NCBI GenBank assembly: GCA_022844125.1
Contig: JALHMI010000011.1
Coordinates: 62,001-126,000, forward strand
From: Pirellulales bacterium
GTDB lineage: Bacteria; Planctomycetota; Planctomycetia; Pirellulales; PALSA-1355
Reading direction: 5' to 3'
DNA: 64,000 nt
The translations under genes and the position numbers were made by a program. Shown one piece after another: positions 8,750 through 17,553 of this stretch (positions are counted from its first letter, which is position 1; each line of letters begins with the position of its first letter). The notes beneath the pieces were generated by a model. That model worked only from the letters and a program-made list of their open reading frames with translations. It did no database searches and was not told where the DNA came from.

Positions 8750-10849
8750 ATGGCTACCGCCACCGTGCCTCGCGCGTCGCATTGGCTTGCCGGGTGGCAG
8801 GACTTGGTCCTGCCGCTGGCGGTCGTTGCTAGCGTTCTGGTGGTTTTGGTGCCGTTGCCGACGCCGGTTCTCGATGTGCTGTTGGCAGCGAACATCGCGA
8901 TCGCGGTGCTCGTGCTGCTGACGACCATCTACGTCCGCACTCCTCTGGAGTTCAGTATCTTCCCGACGCTGCTCCTGGCCTGCACACTTGCGCGGCTGGT
9001 GCTCAACGTCGCTACCACGCGGTTGATCCTTTCGGATGCGGGCAGCCTGGGCAGTGACGCGGCGGGCGCCGTGGTCGAAGGCTTTGGCAATTTCGTCGCC
9101 GGCGACAAGCTCGTGGTGGGCTTCGTGATTTTTGCGATCATCATCGTCATCCAATTCGTCGTGATTACTAAAGGGGCGACGCGAATCAGCGAAGTCGCCG
9201 CCCGTTTCGCGCTCGACGGGATGCCCGGCCGGCAGATGGCGATCGATTCCGACTTGGCCGCCGGCAACATCAATGAGTCACAGGCCCAAACGCGCCGCCT
9301 CGAAGTTACCCAGCAGGCCGAGTTCTTTGGCGCGATGGATGGCGCCAGCAAATTCGTGCGTGGTGACGCCATCGCCGGCATCCTGATCACCTTGGTCAAC
9401 GTTATCGGTGGGCTCGTGATCGGCGTCGTCGAGTATGACATGGGAGTTGCCGAGGCCGCGGACCTTTATACCCGGTTGACGATCGGTGACGGCCTGGTGA
9501 CGCAGGTTCCCGCGTTCCTAATCGCGCTTGCCGCGGGCCTCCTGGTGACGCGCAGTTCCAGTCGCGTAAATCTGCCGGTGCAGTTTCTCGACCAACTGTT
9601 CTCGAAGCCGCAAACCTTGTTCGTTACCGCAGGGTTCCTGGGGCTGTTGATCTTTACCAAGCTACCCGCGCTGCCGCTATTGGCCCTGGGCGGCGGTTGC
9701 ATCGCACTTGCGACGCTACTCACGCGACGAGAGAAAGAAACTGCCGCCGCGACCGCGAAAGCGGCAATTCCCGCCATTGAAACGCCCCGCGAGCAACGCG
9801 TCGAGGACTTCCTGACGGTTGATCCCATGGAGCTTGAGATCGGGGCGGGCCTGATTCGCCTCGCCGATCCACAGCGGGGCGGCGACCTGCTCGATCGGAT
9901 TCAAAAAGCTCGCCACGCCATCGCCACGGAGCTGGGCATTCTGATGCCGAAAGTGCGGATTCGCGACAATCTGCGGCTGGGCGCGCGGCACTATCGCATC
10001 AAGATCTCAGACGTCCCGGTTGCGGAAGGTGAACTTCAGCCCGGCATGCTGCTGGCCGTCGACGGTGGTTCGGCGAGCGGAAGCCTCACCGGCATTGCCA
10101 CGCGTGAGCAGGCGTTTGATTTGCCTGCAGTCTGGATCGATCCGGCCGCTCGCGCCAAGGCCGACTCACAGGGCTACCAGGTCGTTGAACCGATTAGCGT
10201 GCTCGTCACCCATCTCACCGAGACGGTTCGAGCGCACGCCGACGAGCTGCTCACGCGAGATTCAGCCCGGCTGCTCATCGACGAGCTACGCAAGACTTCG
10301 CCCGCCGCCGTCGACGAGCTCATTCCAGGGCAGATGAAACTGGTGGAAGTTCAGCAGGTTCTGCAGCTCTTGCTGCGCGAGCAGGTTCCCGTCCGGCAAC
10401 TCGCACTGATTCTGGAAGTGCTGGGCGAAGAGGCGCCGCATACGAAGCATCCCGTACAACTTGCCGAACGCGTGCGGCAGCGGCTGGCCCGCGTGATTTC
10501 CACTCGCTATCGCGACAAGTCCGGCCGGCTGGCCGTCTTGACGCTCGATCCGGCACTCGAAGACTGTATTCTTGCGGCGATCGAACCGGGCGAACGCGAG
10601 GTGCGTGTCCGCCTGGCGCCGCAGCTTGTCGAGTCAATCTGCCAGCGAATCGGGACCGCACTCACTCAACATGCCGCCGAGAGCCGCACGTCGCCGGTGC
10701 TGCTGGTGAGCCCCGAGCTGCGCCCCGCGGTCAAGCAGTTCACGGCAAGTTCGCTGCCGCGACTGGTCGTGCTGAGCTACGACGAAGTGACGCGCGACAC
10801 GCGGCTGGAATCGCTGGGGCTCGTCGAGCTGGAAGTTCTGCACGCATAA
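8750..10849 (+). CDS. flhA: Flagellar export gate protein FlhA
   Basis: A 699-residue FlhA. The N-terminal half has about eight membrane helices with the FHIPEP-family signatures (PLEFSIFPTLLLACTLARL-LN, then the cytoplasmic loop TKGATRISEVAARFALDGMPGRQMAIDSDL). The soluble half (from about residue 340) builds the nonameric ring that receives substrate-chaperone complexes. FlhA couples the proton gradient to export. Length and motifs are normal, and a CAGGAA ribosome site precedes the ATG. It is separated from flhB by two inverted genes and is followed after 28 bases by the FlhF/FlhG-like gene. Confidence 0.97.
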   Translation: MATATVPRASHWLAGWQDLVLPLAVVASVLVVLVPLPTPVLDVLLAANIAIAVLVLLTTIYVRTPLEFSIFPTLLLACTLARLVLNVATTRLILSDAGSLGSDAAGAVVEGFGNFVAGDKLVVGFVIFAIIIVIQFVVITKGATRISEVAARFALDGMPGRQMAIDSDLAAGNINESQAQTRRLEVTQQAEFFGAMDGASKFVRGDAIAGILITLVNVIGGLVIGVVEYDMGVAEAADLYTRLTIGDGLVTQVPAFLIALAAGLLVTRSSSRVNLPVQFLDQLFSKPQTLFVTAGFLGLLIFTKLPALPLLALGGGCIALATLLTRREKETAAATAKAAIPAIETPREQRVEDFLTVDPMELEIGAGLIRLADPQRGGDLLDRIQKARHAIATELGILMPKVRIRDNLRLGARHYRIKISDVPVAEGELQPGMLLAVDGGSASGSLTGIATREQAFDLPAVWIDPAARAKADSQGYQVVEPISVLVTHLTETVRAHADELLTRDSARLLIDELRKTSPAAVDELIPGQMKLVEVQQVLQLLLREQVPVRQLALILEVLGEEAPHTKHPVQLAERVRQRLARVISTRYRDKSGRLAVLTLDPALEDCILAAIEPGEREVRVRLAPQLVESICQRIGTALTQHAAESRTSPVLLVSPELRPAVKQFTASSLPRLVVLSYDEVTRDTRLESLGLVELEVLHA

Positions 10850-10877
10850 CCGAAGCACTTTGCAAAATCGAACTGTC

Positions 10878-11996
10878 ATGACTGTGAAGACCTACCGAGC
10901 CCGAACGATGCAGGAAGCCCTGGCGCTGGTGCGCCAGGAGTTGGGCTCGCAGGCAGCGGTACTGCACACCCGCGAAGTGCGCTCGCGCGGGTTGGCGCGA
11001 CTGTGGGGAGGCGGCGAGCTGATCGAGGTTGTTGCTTCCGATAATGTGTCCGTGCCAGGCCGGCTCCCCGATCCGTACTCGAAAGTTCGCGAGCCAGTGT
11101 CGCCGCATTCGTCCACCGGAATCGACCTGACGGAGATTGCGTCACCGCGGGGGGATCATATCGAACCGCAGTTTGCGCCTCGCTCGCGCGCAGCGGCCTA
11201 CATCGAACAGGGCCTGCGGCCACTAGTCACAGTCGGTGAGAATCAGAGTCAGTTCGCTCACGCCGGCGGCGGAGCTCCGCTGGTGTTGATATGCGGCGCA
11301 AGCGGAGCCGGTGCAACGACCGTTTCATGGAAGCTCGCGCAAGCGCTTGCCGGCCAGGGACGCCGCGCGGTGTGGGTCGACGCCGACCTGAGTTCCCGTG
11401 AGTGTTCTCCTGCACCGAATCGCGAAGGATCTCTGGCGGATGTGCTGACTGGTCGCCGAACGGTTCACGAAGTGCTTACGCTTGGTCCCGACGGCGTGCA
11501 GTGCGTTCGCCGCGCACAAGGTGATCGCCCAATCGCGCTATCCGGATCCGATGCGAATCGGTGCGTGCAGCAGCTCAAGGGCCTTTCACCCCACGCTGAG
11601 GTGGTAATCGTCGATGCCGGTAGCGAGATGAACTTGTTGGGGTCCAAGTTGTGGCACGCTGCGAACGCCGTATGCGTGGTCGTGACGCCCGCCGACGAAG
11701 CGATCTTGGCTGGCTACGCGAACATCAAGAAACAGCGCCAGCAATTGCCCGACATTGAGCTCGTCACGTTCGTCAATCGCGCCGGACACACCGAGGCCGA
11801 ATGCGTTTCCCAACGGCTGGCCAGGGCCTGCCGACAATTCCTGGATGTGAGTCTCAAACTGGCGGGACATCTGCCCACACACGACGAGCGGTCGACAGGG
11901 TTCGACCTTGATACCGCGGCCGATCGGCTGTGGGAGTTGCTCTATTCCAGCGAACATCGGGCCGACAGCGGCGCTGCCAGCACCCAGAATCTCTAA
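10878..11996 (+). CDS. Chimera: FlhF-type N-domain joined to FlhG/MinD-like domain with altered P-loop
   Basis: 372 residues. Residues 1-50 match the start of FlhF (VKTYRARTMQEALALVRQELG, LHTREVRSRGL). The SRP-type NG GTPase domain that should follow is absent. After a variable linker (about 60-135) comes a MinD/FlhG-like fold: VWVDADL, GSLADVLTGRRTVHEVL, VVIVDAGSEMN, ANAVCVVVTPADEAI. The P-loop reads CGASGAGATT: the conserved lysine of Walker A (GKT/GKS) is alanine and the MinD signature lysine is also missing, so ATP hydrolysis is doubtful. FlhF and FlhG set flagellar position and number and are usually neighbours after flhA, which explains how a fusion could arise. An upstream TTG at 10860 is an alternative start; the ATG at 10878 matches the FlhF start. 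Confidence 0.8.
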   Translation: MTVKTYRARTMQEALALVRQELGSQAAVLHTREVRSRGLARLWGGGELIEVVASDNVSVPGRLPDPYSKVREPVSPHSSTGIDLTEIASPRGDHIEPQFAPRSRAAAYIEQGLRPLVTVGENQSQFAHAGGGAPLVLICGASGAGATTVSWKLAQALAGQGRRAVWVDADLSSRECSPAPNREGSLADVLTGRRTVHEVLTLGPDGVQCVRRAQGDRPIALSGSDANRCVQQLKGLSPHAEVVIVDAGSEMNLLGSKLWHAANAVCVVVTPADEAILAGYANIKKQRQQLPDIELVTFVNRAGHTEAECVSQRLARACRQFLDVSLKLAGHLPTHDERSTGFDLDTAADRLWELLYSSEHRADSGAASTQNL

Positions 11997-12357
11997 AAAA
12001 CCTCAACCCCGGGCCGGTTGCCCGCCGATACCATGCGACACCTCTTTCAACCGCCACAGTCGATAATCTTTGACGGTTGCGGAAAGTTTACCGCCGAACA
12101 AGCAGTGAGGTACGCGTGCGCCAATGCCATTCCGGCAACCGGGGCGAGAGGCCCCATCCAGACGCGACGTGTGAACCGCTTCCCGTTCCCTAGCGAGGGA
12201 CCAGCGGGGCCAACTGAGTCTCAGCAAGGCCGCAAGAAAAATTTGTATTAACGAACGTTAGCGCCCGCGCGCTCTAAGCGTCAGGACGACGCCTCGGAGC
12301 CTGCAGGCTCATCAGCGACAAGATAACGCCAGACGCGAGAAATCACGGAGGATTGGA
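11997..12357. other. Intergenic region upstream of fliA
   Basis: 361 bases between the FlhF/FlhG-like gene and fliA. A short open frame (12018-12251) has no family features and no ribosome site. The palindrome AACGTT occurs near 12256, and a strong CGGAGGA ribosome site sits just before fliA. No clear terminator or promoter was recognised. Confidence 0.35.
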
Positions 12358-13143
12358 ATGGCGATGACCACTTTGGCGCCCGAAGATGTGGCGCAGATCT
12401 GGCAAGAGTTCAAGCAGGATCCGCACAACCAGGACCTGCGCAATCGCCTGGTCGAAATGTATCTGCCGTTGGTCAAGTACAACGGCGAACGGATCTGGTC
12501 GCGTCTGCCTGAAGGCGTCGAGCTGGACGACCTGGTCTCGGCCGGCGTGTTCGGCCTGATGGATGCGATCGACGCATTCGATCTCTCTCGCGGCGTCAAG
12601 TTCGAGACGTATTGCGTGCCGCGAATCCGCGGCGCCATGCTCGACGAGCTCCGCACCATGGACTGGGTTCCGCGCCTCGTGCGCTCCAAGGCCAGCAAGC
12701 TCAACGAGAGCCTGAAGACGCTCGAAACCCGGCTGGGCCGCGCCCCCAGCGAAATCGAACTCGCCGAGCAGATGGGCATCTCGGTGCCCGAACTCGAGAA
12801 GATGGTCATGGAGGCCAACGCGGTCAACCTGATCAGTCTCAATAAGAAGTGGTACGAAACGGACAGTTACAAAGACGTCCGCGAGATCGACATTCTCGAA
12901 GATAAGAAGGGCGAAGACCCCACGCGGCGCATCCAGAAACACGACCTGATGCGGCTGGTAACGAAGGGACTCAATCGCAATGAGCGGCTGATCATCATCC
13001 TCTATTACTACGAAGAGCTGACGATGAAGGAGATCGGCGCGACGCTCGATCTCTCGGAAAGCCGCGTGAGCCAGATGCACAGCTCGATCGTGCAGCGGCT
13101 GCAAAGCCAGCTCCAGCGCCGCCGGCCGGAGTTCGGCACCTAG
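12358..13143 (+). CDS. fliA: RNA polymerase sigma factor FliA (sigma-28, FliA/WhiG family)
   Basis: 261 residues with sigma region 2 (LVEMYLPLVKY, DDLVSAGVFGLMDAIDAFD, VKFETYCVPRIRGAMLDELR), region 3 (GRAPSEIELAEQMGIS) and region 4 (LNRNERLIIILYYYEELTMKEIGATLDLSESRVSQMH). This is the sigma-28 type that transcribes late flagellar and motility genes. The ATG follows an excellent CGGAGGA ribosome site. It closes the flagellar block and ends in a strong terminator. No FlgM anti-sigma gene is seen in the window. Confidence 0.95.
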   Translation: MAMTTLAPEDVAQIWQEFKQDPHNQDLRNRLVEMYLPLVKYNGERIWSRLPEGVELDDLVSAGVFGLMDAIDAFDLSRGVKFETYCVPRIRGAMLDELRTMDWVPRLVRSKASKLNESLKTLETRLGRAPSEIELAEQMGISVPELEKMVMEANAVNLISLNKKWYETDSYKDVREIDILEDKKGEDPTRRIQKHDLMRLVTKGLNRNERLIIILYYYEELTMKEIGATLDLSESRVSQMHSSIVQRLQSQLQRRRPEFGT

Positions 13144-13196
13144 TACGAACTCGACTGGCCGACCGCGTGTCGGCCCGGACAGGCAGACGTTTTCAT

Positions 13197-13270
13197 CCGC
13201 CCGAAGCGCCCGTGAGGAAGCCGCGAAAAACGTGGTTTGCCTGACGAGCGCTTCGGGCGGTTGTGTTTTT
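13197..13270 (+). terminator. Rho-independent terminator after fliA
   Basis: A perfect 13-base inverted repeat (CCGCCCGAAGCGC at 13197-13209 and its complement at 13248-13260) is followed by TTGTGTTTTT at 13261-13270. The loop is long (38 bases) and contains a smaller possible hairpin. Position 54 bases after the fliA stop and the T-rich tail support termination of the flagellar transcript. Confidence 0.8.
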
Positions 13271-13278
13271 GGTCGGTT

Positions 13279-13307
13279 TTGCCCCATGTCGCGGGGCGAG
13301 GTAGAAT
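13279..13307 (+). promoter_or_regulatory. Putative promoter of the toxin-antitoxin pair
   Basis: TTGCCC (13279-13284), a 17-base spacer and TAGAAT (13302-13307), 35 bases before the antitoxin start and just after the fliA terminator. It resembles a sigma-70-type promoter; read by eye. Confidence 0.45.
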
Positions 13308-13342
13308 TAGCGAGGGATTCCGCCACGTGAGGGTTCAGGGCC

Positions 13343-13579
13343 ATGAATCAAAAGCTAGTCAAGCACGGCGACGAATTGGCGCTGGTAGTGGATCCTGCGC
13401 TCCTGGTGCGACTCGGGATCAATGAGTCGTCCGCATTCGAGGTTTCTGTTGAGCAGGGGGTCCTGCAGTTCAGGCCCGTTCCTCGCGAAGGCGTTTCCGA
13501 GGAGCGTCTGGCGGAACTGCACGATTCAATCAGCCAGAGGTACGCGAAGACGTTTCGGCGGCTCGCGGACGAGTCGTGA
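13343..13579 (+). CDS. AbrB/MazE-type antitoxin
   Basis: 78 residues. The N-terminus has the swapped-hairpin AbrB/MazE pattern (KLVKHGDELALVVDPALLVRLGIN-SSAFEVSVEQGVLQFRP): two short strands, a helix start and a second strand pair. This fold binds operator DNA. The C-terminal 25 residues (EERLAELHDSISQRYAKTFRRLADES) should be the toxin-neutralising tail. The stop codon overlaps the Doc start by 4 bases (GTGA), typical for an antitoxin-toxin pair. Autoregulation of its own promoter is expected but not shown. Confidence 0.8.
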   Translation: MNQKLVKHGDELALVVDPALLVRLGINESSAFEVSVEQGVLQFRPVPREGVSEERLAELHDSISQRYAKTFRRLADES

Positions 13580-13944
13580 GCACCGTCTTTCTTTCGGTGG
13601 AGAATGTGCTCATCATCCACCGCCGGCAACTCGACGTGACCGGTGGACTCGCTGGCGTACGCGATCAAGCTCTCTTGGAGTCGGCGGTAGCGACCCCGCA
13701 AGCGTCGTTTTCCGGGCAGTATCTGCATCGTGATCTGGCTGAAATGGCGGCCGCCTACCTGTTCCATCTGGCAAAGAACCATCCGTTCTTCGACGGCAAC
13801 AAGCGAGTTGCAGCCGCGGCAGCGGCGGTGTTTCTCGAAGCGAATGGGCAGTTGTTCGCAGCCGATCCGGACGAGTATGCGGAGTCGGTCCTTGAAGTCG
13901 CTCGCGGCAACGCCGACAAACCCGCTATCGCACATCCGCGATAA
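13576..13944 (+). CDS. doc: Doc-type toxin (Fic-fold death-on-curing protein)
   Basis: 122 residues with a full Doc signature: an N-terminal helix region with HRRQLDVTGGLAGVRDQALLESA, then AYLFHLAKNHPFFDGNKRVAAAAA, which contains the catalytic HPFxDGNKR loop. Doc phosphorylates elongation factor Tu and halts translation until neutralised. It starts with GTG inside the antitoxin stop codon, so the two are translationally coupled. Doc is usually paired with Phd; here the partner is AbrB/MazE-like. The active site looks intact. Confidence 0.88.
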   Translation: MSTVFLSVENVLIIHRRQLDVTGGLAGVRDQALLESAVATPQASFSGQYLHRDLAEMAAAYLFHLAKNHPFFDGNKRVAAAAAAVFLEANGQLFAADPDEYAESVLEVARGNADKPAIAHPR

Positions 13945-14085
13945 CGCTCGGCCGGTCTGAAGTTCGCACCGACCAGCCATGTCTGCCTCGCATGGCCCGC
14001 CACACCGGCCTGTGGTATAAGTTGGCAACTTGGCGGTCGCCCCTCACCGCTCAACGTGCCCAGGCCCCCGGCAGTCCACTCGCGC

Positions 14086-15399
14086 ATGTCAGACTCCGCC
14101 ACACCGTCCCCTGTGCGTCCCAAGAATCAACGTGGCGAGATCATCGCCTGGTGCTTGTACGACTGGGCCAACAGCGCCTATTCGACGATGTACATCACGG
14201 TTCTGGTGCTGTACCTGCAGGGCGCGGTGCTGACAGGCGACTCCGGCGTCACGATCTACGGCTGGGGTATCGGCCTCACGACCGCCGCCTGCGCCATTCT
14301 GTCGCCGATCCTGGGAGCGATCGCCGATGCCCATGCCAACAAACGTACCTGGCTGGCGATCACGACGATGCTGGGCGCCGGGGCGTCGGCGCTGATGTTC
14401 TTCGGCACACCGCAGCATCCCTGGTGGTTCGTCGCGATGTTCCTGATCGCGAACTTGAACTACGAGCTCGTGCAGAGTTTCTATAACGCCTTTCTGCCCG
14501 AGATCGCCGACGACGACCGGATGAGCAACGTCTCGGCCTGGGGATACGGCACCGGTTATGTCGGTGGCGGATTGATGCTGGTGGTTGCGCTGGTGCTGGT
14601 CTCGTTCGGCGAATCGTGGGGGCTGCCCACGGAGGACCATTTTCTGCCGCGGCTCACACTGCTGGTGATGGGCATCTGGTGGGCCGTGTTTTCGCTGCCG
14701 ATGCTGCTCCTGGTACGCGATCGGGCGGCGCCACGCCACGCCGGAAGGTCGCTTGTCAGTACGGCAATGACAGGCCTCCGCGAGGTGAAGGCCACGCTGC
14801 TCGAGATCCGCCGCTACAAGATGCTGGCGATCTTCCTGATTGGCTTTTTGATCTTCAACGACGGGGTGATGACCGTCATTTCCCAGGCCTCGGTCTATGC
14901 CCAGAAAAAGTTCAACCTGACCCAGGAGGAATTGATTCCGATCTTCCTGATGATTCAGTTCGTCGCCTTGCCGGGCGCGCTGTTCATGGGCTGGTTCGCC
15001 AATAAGATCGGCCAAAAGAATGCACTGCACATCTGCCTGGCCATTTGGGTCGTCGTGCTCTTCAGCGGCTTTCTGATTACCGAAGTCTGGCAATTCCGGA
15101 TCATGGCCGCGCTCACCGCGCTCGTGATGGGAAGCACCCAGTCGGTGAGCCGCACGATCATGGGGCTGATGACGCCCGAGGAAAGAACGGGAGAGTTTTT
15201 CGGATTCTTCAATCTCTCGGGCAAGGCCTTTAGCATGCTGGGGCCGATCATGTTCGCCGAGATTCTCACCCGCACCGGCAGTGCCAATTGGGCGATCTTG
15301 AGTTTGCTGGTGTTCTTTGTCGTCGGCTGGCTGATTATCGCGCCGCTCGACATCAAGAAGGGGCAGCAGCAGGCCGGCAAAGATGGCTCGGTGCGTTAA
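14086..15399 (+). CDS. MFS transporter, UMF1/Atg22-like family
   Basis: 437 residues with about 12 membrane helices. The start (IIAWCLYDWANSAYSTMYITVL) and the GYVGGGLMLVVAL segment are typical of the bacterial Atg22-like branch of the major facilitator superfamily. In fungi Atg22 exports amino acids from the vacuole; bacterial substrates are not established. The ATG at 14086 was chosen over a GTG at 14056 because homologous sequence begins close to it. It is convergent with the VWA gene. No operon partners are evident. Confidence 0.88.
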   Translation: MSDSATPSPVRPKNQRGEIIAWCLYDWANSAYSTMYITVLVLYLQGAVLTGDSGVTIYGWGIGLTTAACAILSPILGAIADAHANKRTWLAITTMLGAGASALMFFGTPQHPWWFVAMFLIANLNYELVQSFYNAFLPEIADDDRMSNVSAWGYGTGYVGGGLMLVVALVLVSFGESWGLPTEDHFLPRLTLLVMGIWWAVFSLPMLLLVRDRAAPRHAGRSLVSTAMTGLREVKATLLEIRRYKMLAIFLIGFLIFNDGVMTVISQASVYAQKKFNLTQEELIPIFLMIQFVALPGALFMGWFANKIGQKNALHICLAIWVVVLFSGFLITEVWQFRIMAALTALVMGSTQSVSRTIMGLMTPEERTGEFFGFFNLSGKAFSMLGPIMFAEILTRTGSANWAILSLLVFFVVGWLIIAPLDIKKGQQQAGKDGSVR

Positions 15400-15419
15400 A
15401 AACTGTGCGCTAGAAACGC

Positions 15420-17474
15420 CTACCGCAGCCGATCGGCCTGTTCGATAAGTCGCACCAGTTCGCGGTACTCAGGAGACTCGGCGGCGGCCGGCTGCACCTG
15501 CTGGGCAAACTCCAGAAGCTGACCTATGCGACGTGTCCCGCTGGCGAAGTAGCTGCCTTTGAGCGACTCGGCCGCCCGCGCCGCAATCACGCCTTGCTGC
15601 AACCAGGCCGGCGCCTTGGCGAACGAAGGCGCCAGTTGTGCCGGTCCAAGCTGTAGGACGCGGCGCTGCGGTTGACCGCTCGTCGGATGGCGCCAGGTAA
15701 CTTCGGCCGTGCCGATGTTCAGCGGCACGGGGCCGTTCTTCGTCTGCTCGGGTGGATTGAGTACGAGCTCATACATGCAGGTCGGTGTCTGACCGGCATG
15801 CAGCTCGATCTCTAAAGGATCGCTGGCGCTGCCCGTGAGCGTAGCCGCTTCGTGGCCAAGCAACCGGTAACCGGCCACCTGCTTCGGATTGAAGTGAACG
15901 CGTAGCGAAAGGTTCTGGGCCAGGCGCGTCGGCCGTCCGTGGAGCGCCTCGAGACAAGTAGCGAGCAGCGCCTCGCTGGAGCTGCAAACGCTGGTCGTAC
16001 CGCGACTGGCGGTCGCGAGATCTTGCCAGGGCGATTCCCCGCCCTGGTTGCGCAACTCAACCAGTGACCAAGGCGTGCCAGTGGCGGCAATCTTCGCCAA
16101 GGCCTCGCGCGCGGCGGAACGTTGTTGGCCGGCGAGGTCACTACCTGCGGTGACAAATACCACGCGGCGGGTCTCCGCGGCAGGGGATCCGATCACTGCG
16201 TCGGCTGCGGCCTGAATAGCGGAGAGCAAGTCGCCGCCACCACCACCCGGTTCGAGTCCGCCCGAGGCGGCCAGCAACATCAAGTCCTTGCCCGAGGCGT
16301 TCTCCAATAGCACGCGCGGCGAATCCGCATAGCCGATGAGCGTGAGCCGATCGTCGCTGCGCATCTGCCGGCCAAGCTTAGCCAGGGCGCGCGTCACTTG
16401 CTTGGCCCGGGCGTCCGCCGTCATCGCGATCGAAGTGTCAATCACCGCGATGAGTCGCATCGCGGGGCGATTGCGTTCGGGCAAATCGCCGCCTTGCACA
16501 ACGACTTGCAGGAGCTGCCGGTCAACCTGACCGAGCGGAGCAGGGCAGGCTGCCGCATGCACGGCCACACTGCCGGCCGGCACCGCGGGAAGTTGGTAAT
16601 CCTGCGCCGCGAGAAAATCCTCGACGCGAATATCTTGTTTCGTGGGCAGCCGGCCGCTGGCCACTCGCGCTGCCGCACGGTCGTAACTGGCCGTTTGCAG
16701 AGTCAGCGGGGCTGGGCTGATCTCCAGGGCCTTGTCGGCCGCTGGCGCAACCAGCGGGTGTTCGCCGTGACGCAACTGGAACAGAAGGTCATATCCCCGT
16801 ACGCGCGGCGGAGAGATTCCGCGGGCGACGGGCGTTTCCAGCATCGCCAGATCCGGCAGCGGTTCGAGCTGACCGGCCGAACCCAAGGCGAATTTGGCCC
16901 GCCGTTGAGCTTCGATCGCTTGCCGGAGCGAGGAGCCAAGAGCGTTCATGTTTTCCACCAGACCGCCCGCGGACTTTGGCTGATCGCCGAGCGCCACGGT
17001 GACGGGCTTTTGCAGCTTGGGCGTCGTGCGGCGTGTTTCGACCGACTGCGAGGCGTTCGATTCCACCAACGCCTGGACCGGTGGCTGGGGTGTGGGTTGC
17101 TGTGGGGCAGGGTCTGGCTGTTGCGCGACCGGGGGCCCGGCCGGCTCCATGTTCCACAGGGCGAGGGTCGCTCCGGCGCCGGCGAAGATCAGCACCGAGG
17201 CCGCGGCCGCCCACATGTCGCGGGGCACACGCCGCCAGGCCGTGAAAATCTTCGGTCGCGCGATGGCTCTCAAACGCCCTTGGAAGCCGCGCGGGATTTC
17301 AACGCTGCGCAGCGTGCGGTCGATTCGCCCATCGCTGGGGGCGAGTTGCGGCCGCGCGATTTCTCGCCCGGCACTTGGACCGGCAATGTCCCGCAAGCGC
17401 GCATCGAGATCGCGCGGCACGGGGACGTTGCGCAGCTGGTCGTCCATCCAGTCGTCGAAGCCGAAGTCTGGCAT
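15420..17474 (-). CDS. Membrane-anchored von Willebrand factor A domain protein (anti-sigma-like partner)
   Basis: 684 residues from the ATG at 17474. The short acidic N-terminus (DWMDDQLRNVPVPRDLDARLR) occurs twice in related form in the first 75 residues and resembles the sigma-facing part of planctomycete membrane partners of ECF factors. One membrane helix (AAAASVLIFAGAGATLALW) lies at about residues 90-112. After a Pro/Gln linker follows a VWA domain around residues 340-540 with the metal site LIAVIDTSIAM; the third MIDAS serine is alanine. The C-terminal part is probably extracytoplasmic. It lies directly downstream of the sigma gene on the same strand. A longer GTG form (17576) is possible. 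Confidence 0.8.
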   Translation of the reverse strand: MPDFGFDDWMDDQLRNVPVPRDLDARLRDIAGPSAGREIARPQLAPSDGRIDRTLRSVEIPRGFQGRLRAIARPKIFTAWRRVPRDMWAAAASVLIFAGAGATLALWNMEPAGPPVAQQPDPAPQQPTPQPPVQALVESNASQSVETRRTTPKLQKPVTVALGDQPKSAGGLVENMNALGSSLRQAIEAQRRAKFALGSAGQLEPLPDLAMLETPVARGISPPRVRGYDLLFQLRHGEHPLVAPAADKALEISPAPLTLQTASYDRAAARVASGRLPTKQDIRVEDFLAAQDYQLPAVPAGSVAVHAAACPAPLGQVDRQLLQVVVQGGDLPERNRPAMRLIAVIDTSIAMTADARAKQVTRALAKLGRQMRSDDRLTLIGYADSPRVLLENASGKDLMLLAASGGLEPGGGGGDLLSAIQAAADAVIGSPAAETRRVVFVTAGSDLAGQQRSAAREALAKIAATGTPWSLVELRNQGGESPWQDLATASRGTTSVCSSSEALLATCLEALHGRPTRLAQNLSLRVHFNPKQVAGYRLLGHEAATLTGSASDPLEIELHAGQTPTCMYELVLNPPEQTKNGPVPLNIGTAEVTWRHPTSGQPQRRVLQLGPAQLAPSFAKAPAWLQQGVIAARAAESLKGSYFASGTRRIGQLLEFAQQVQPAAAESPEYRELVRLIEQADRLR

Positions 17475-17553
17475 CTCGTTCGTACTGTCTACAGGCAGGG
17501 CTTTTCCAGCGGGAATCACCGTGCTGGTGCCTACGCACCCAGACGATGATGAA

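Noticed and set aside
12018-12251. A 77-codon frame upstream of fliA
   Set aside because: Non-protein-like composition, no ribosome site, not shaped like a FlgM anti-sigma factor.
16398-17549. A 383-codon plus-strand frame within the VWA protein gene
   Set aside because: The minus strand encodes a coherent protein with membrane helix and VWA domain; the plus frame has none.
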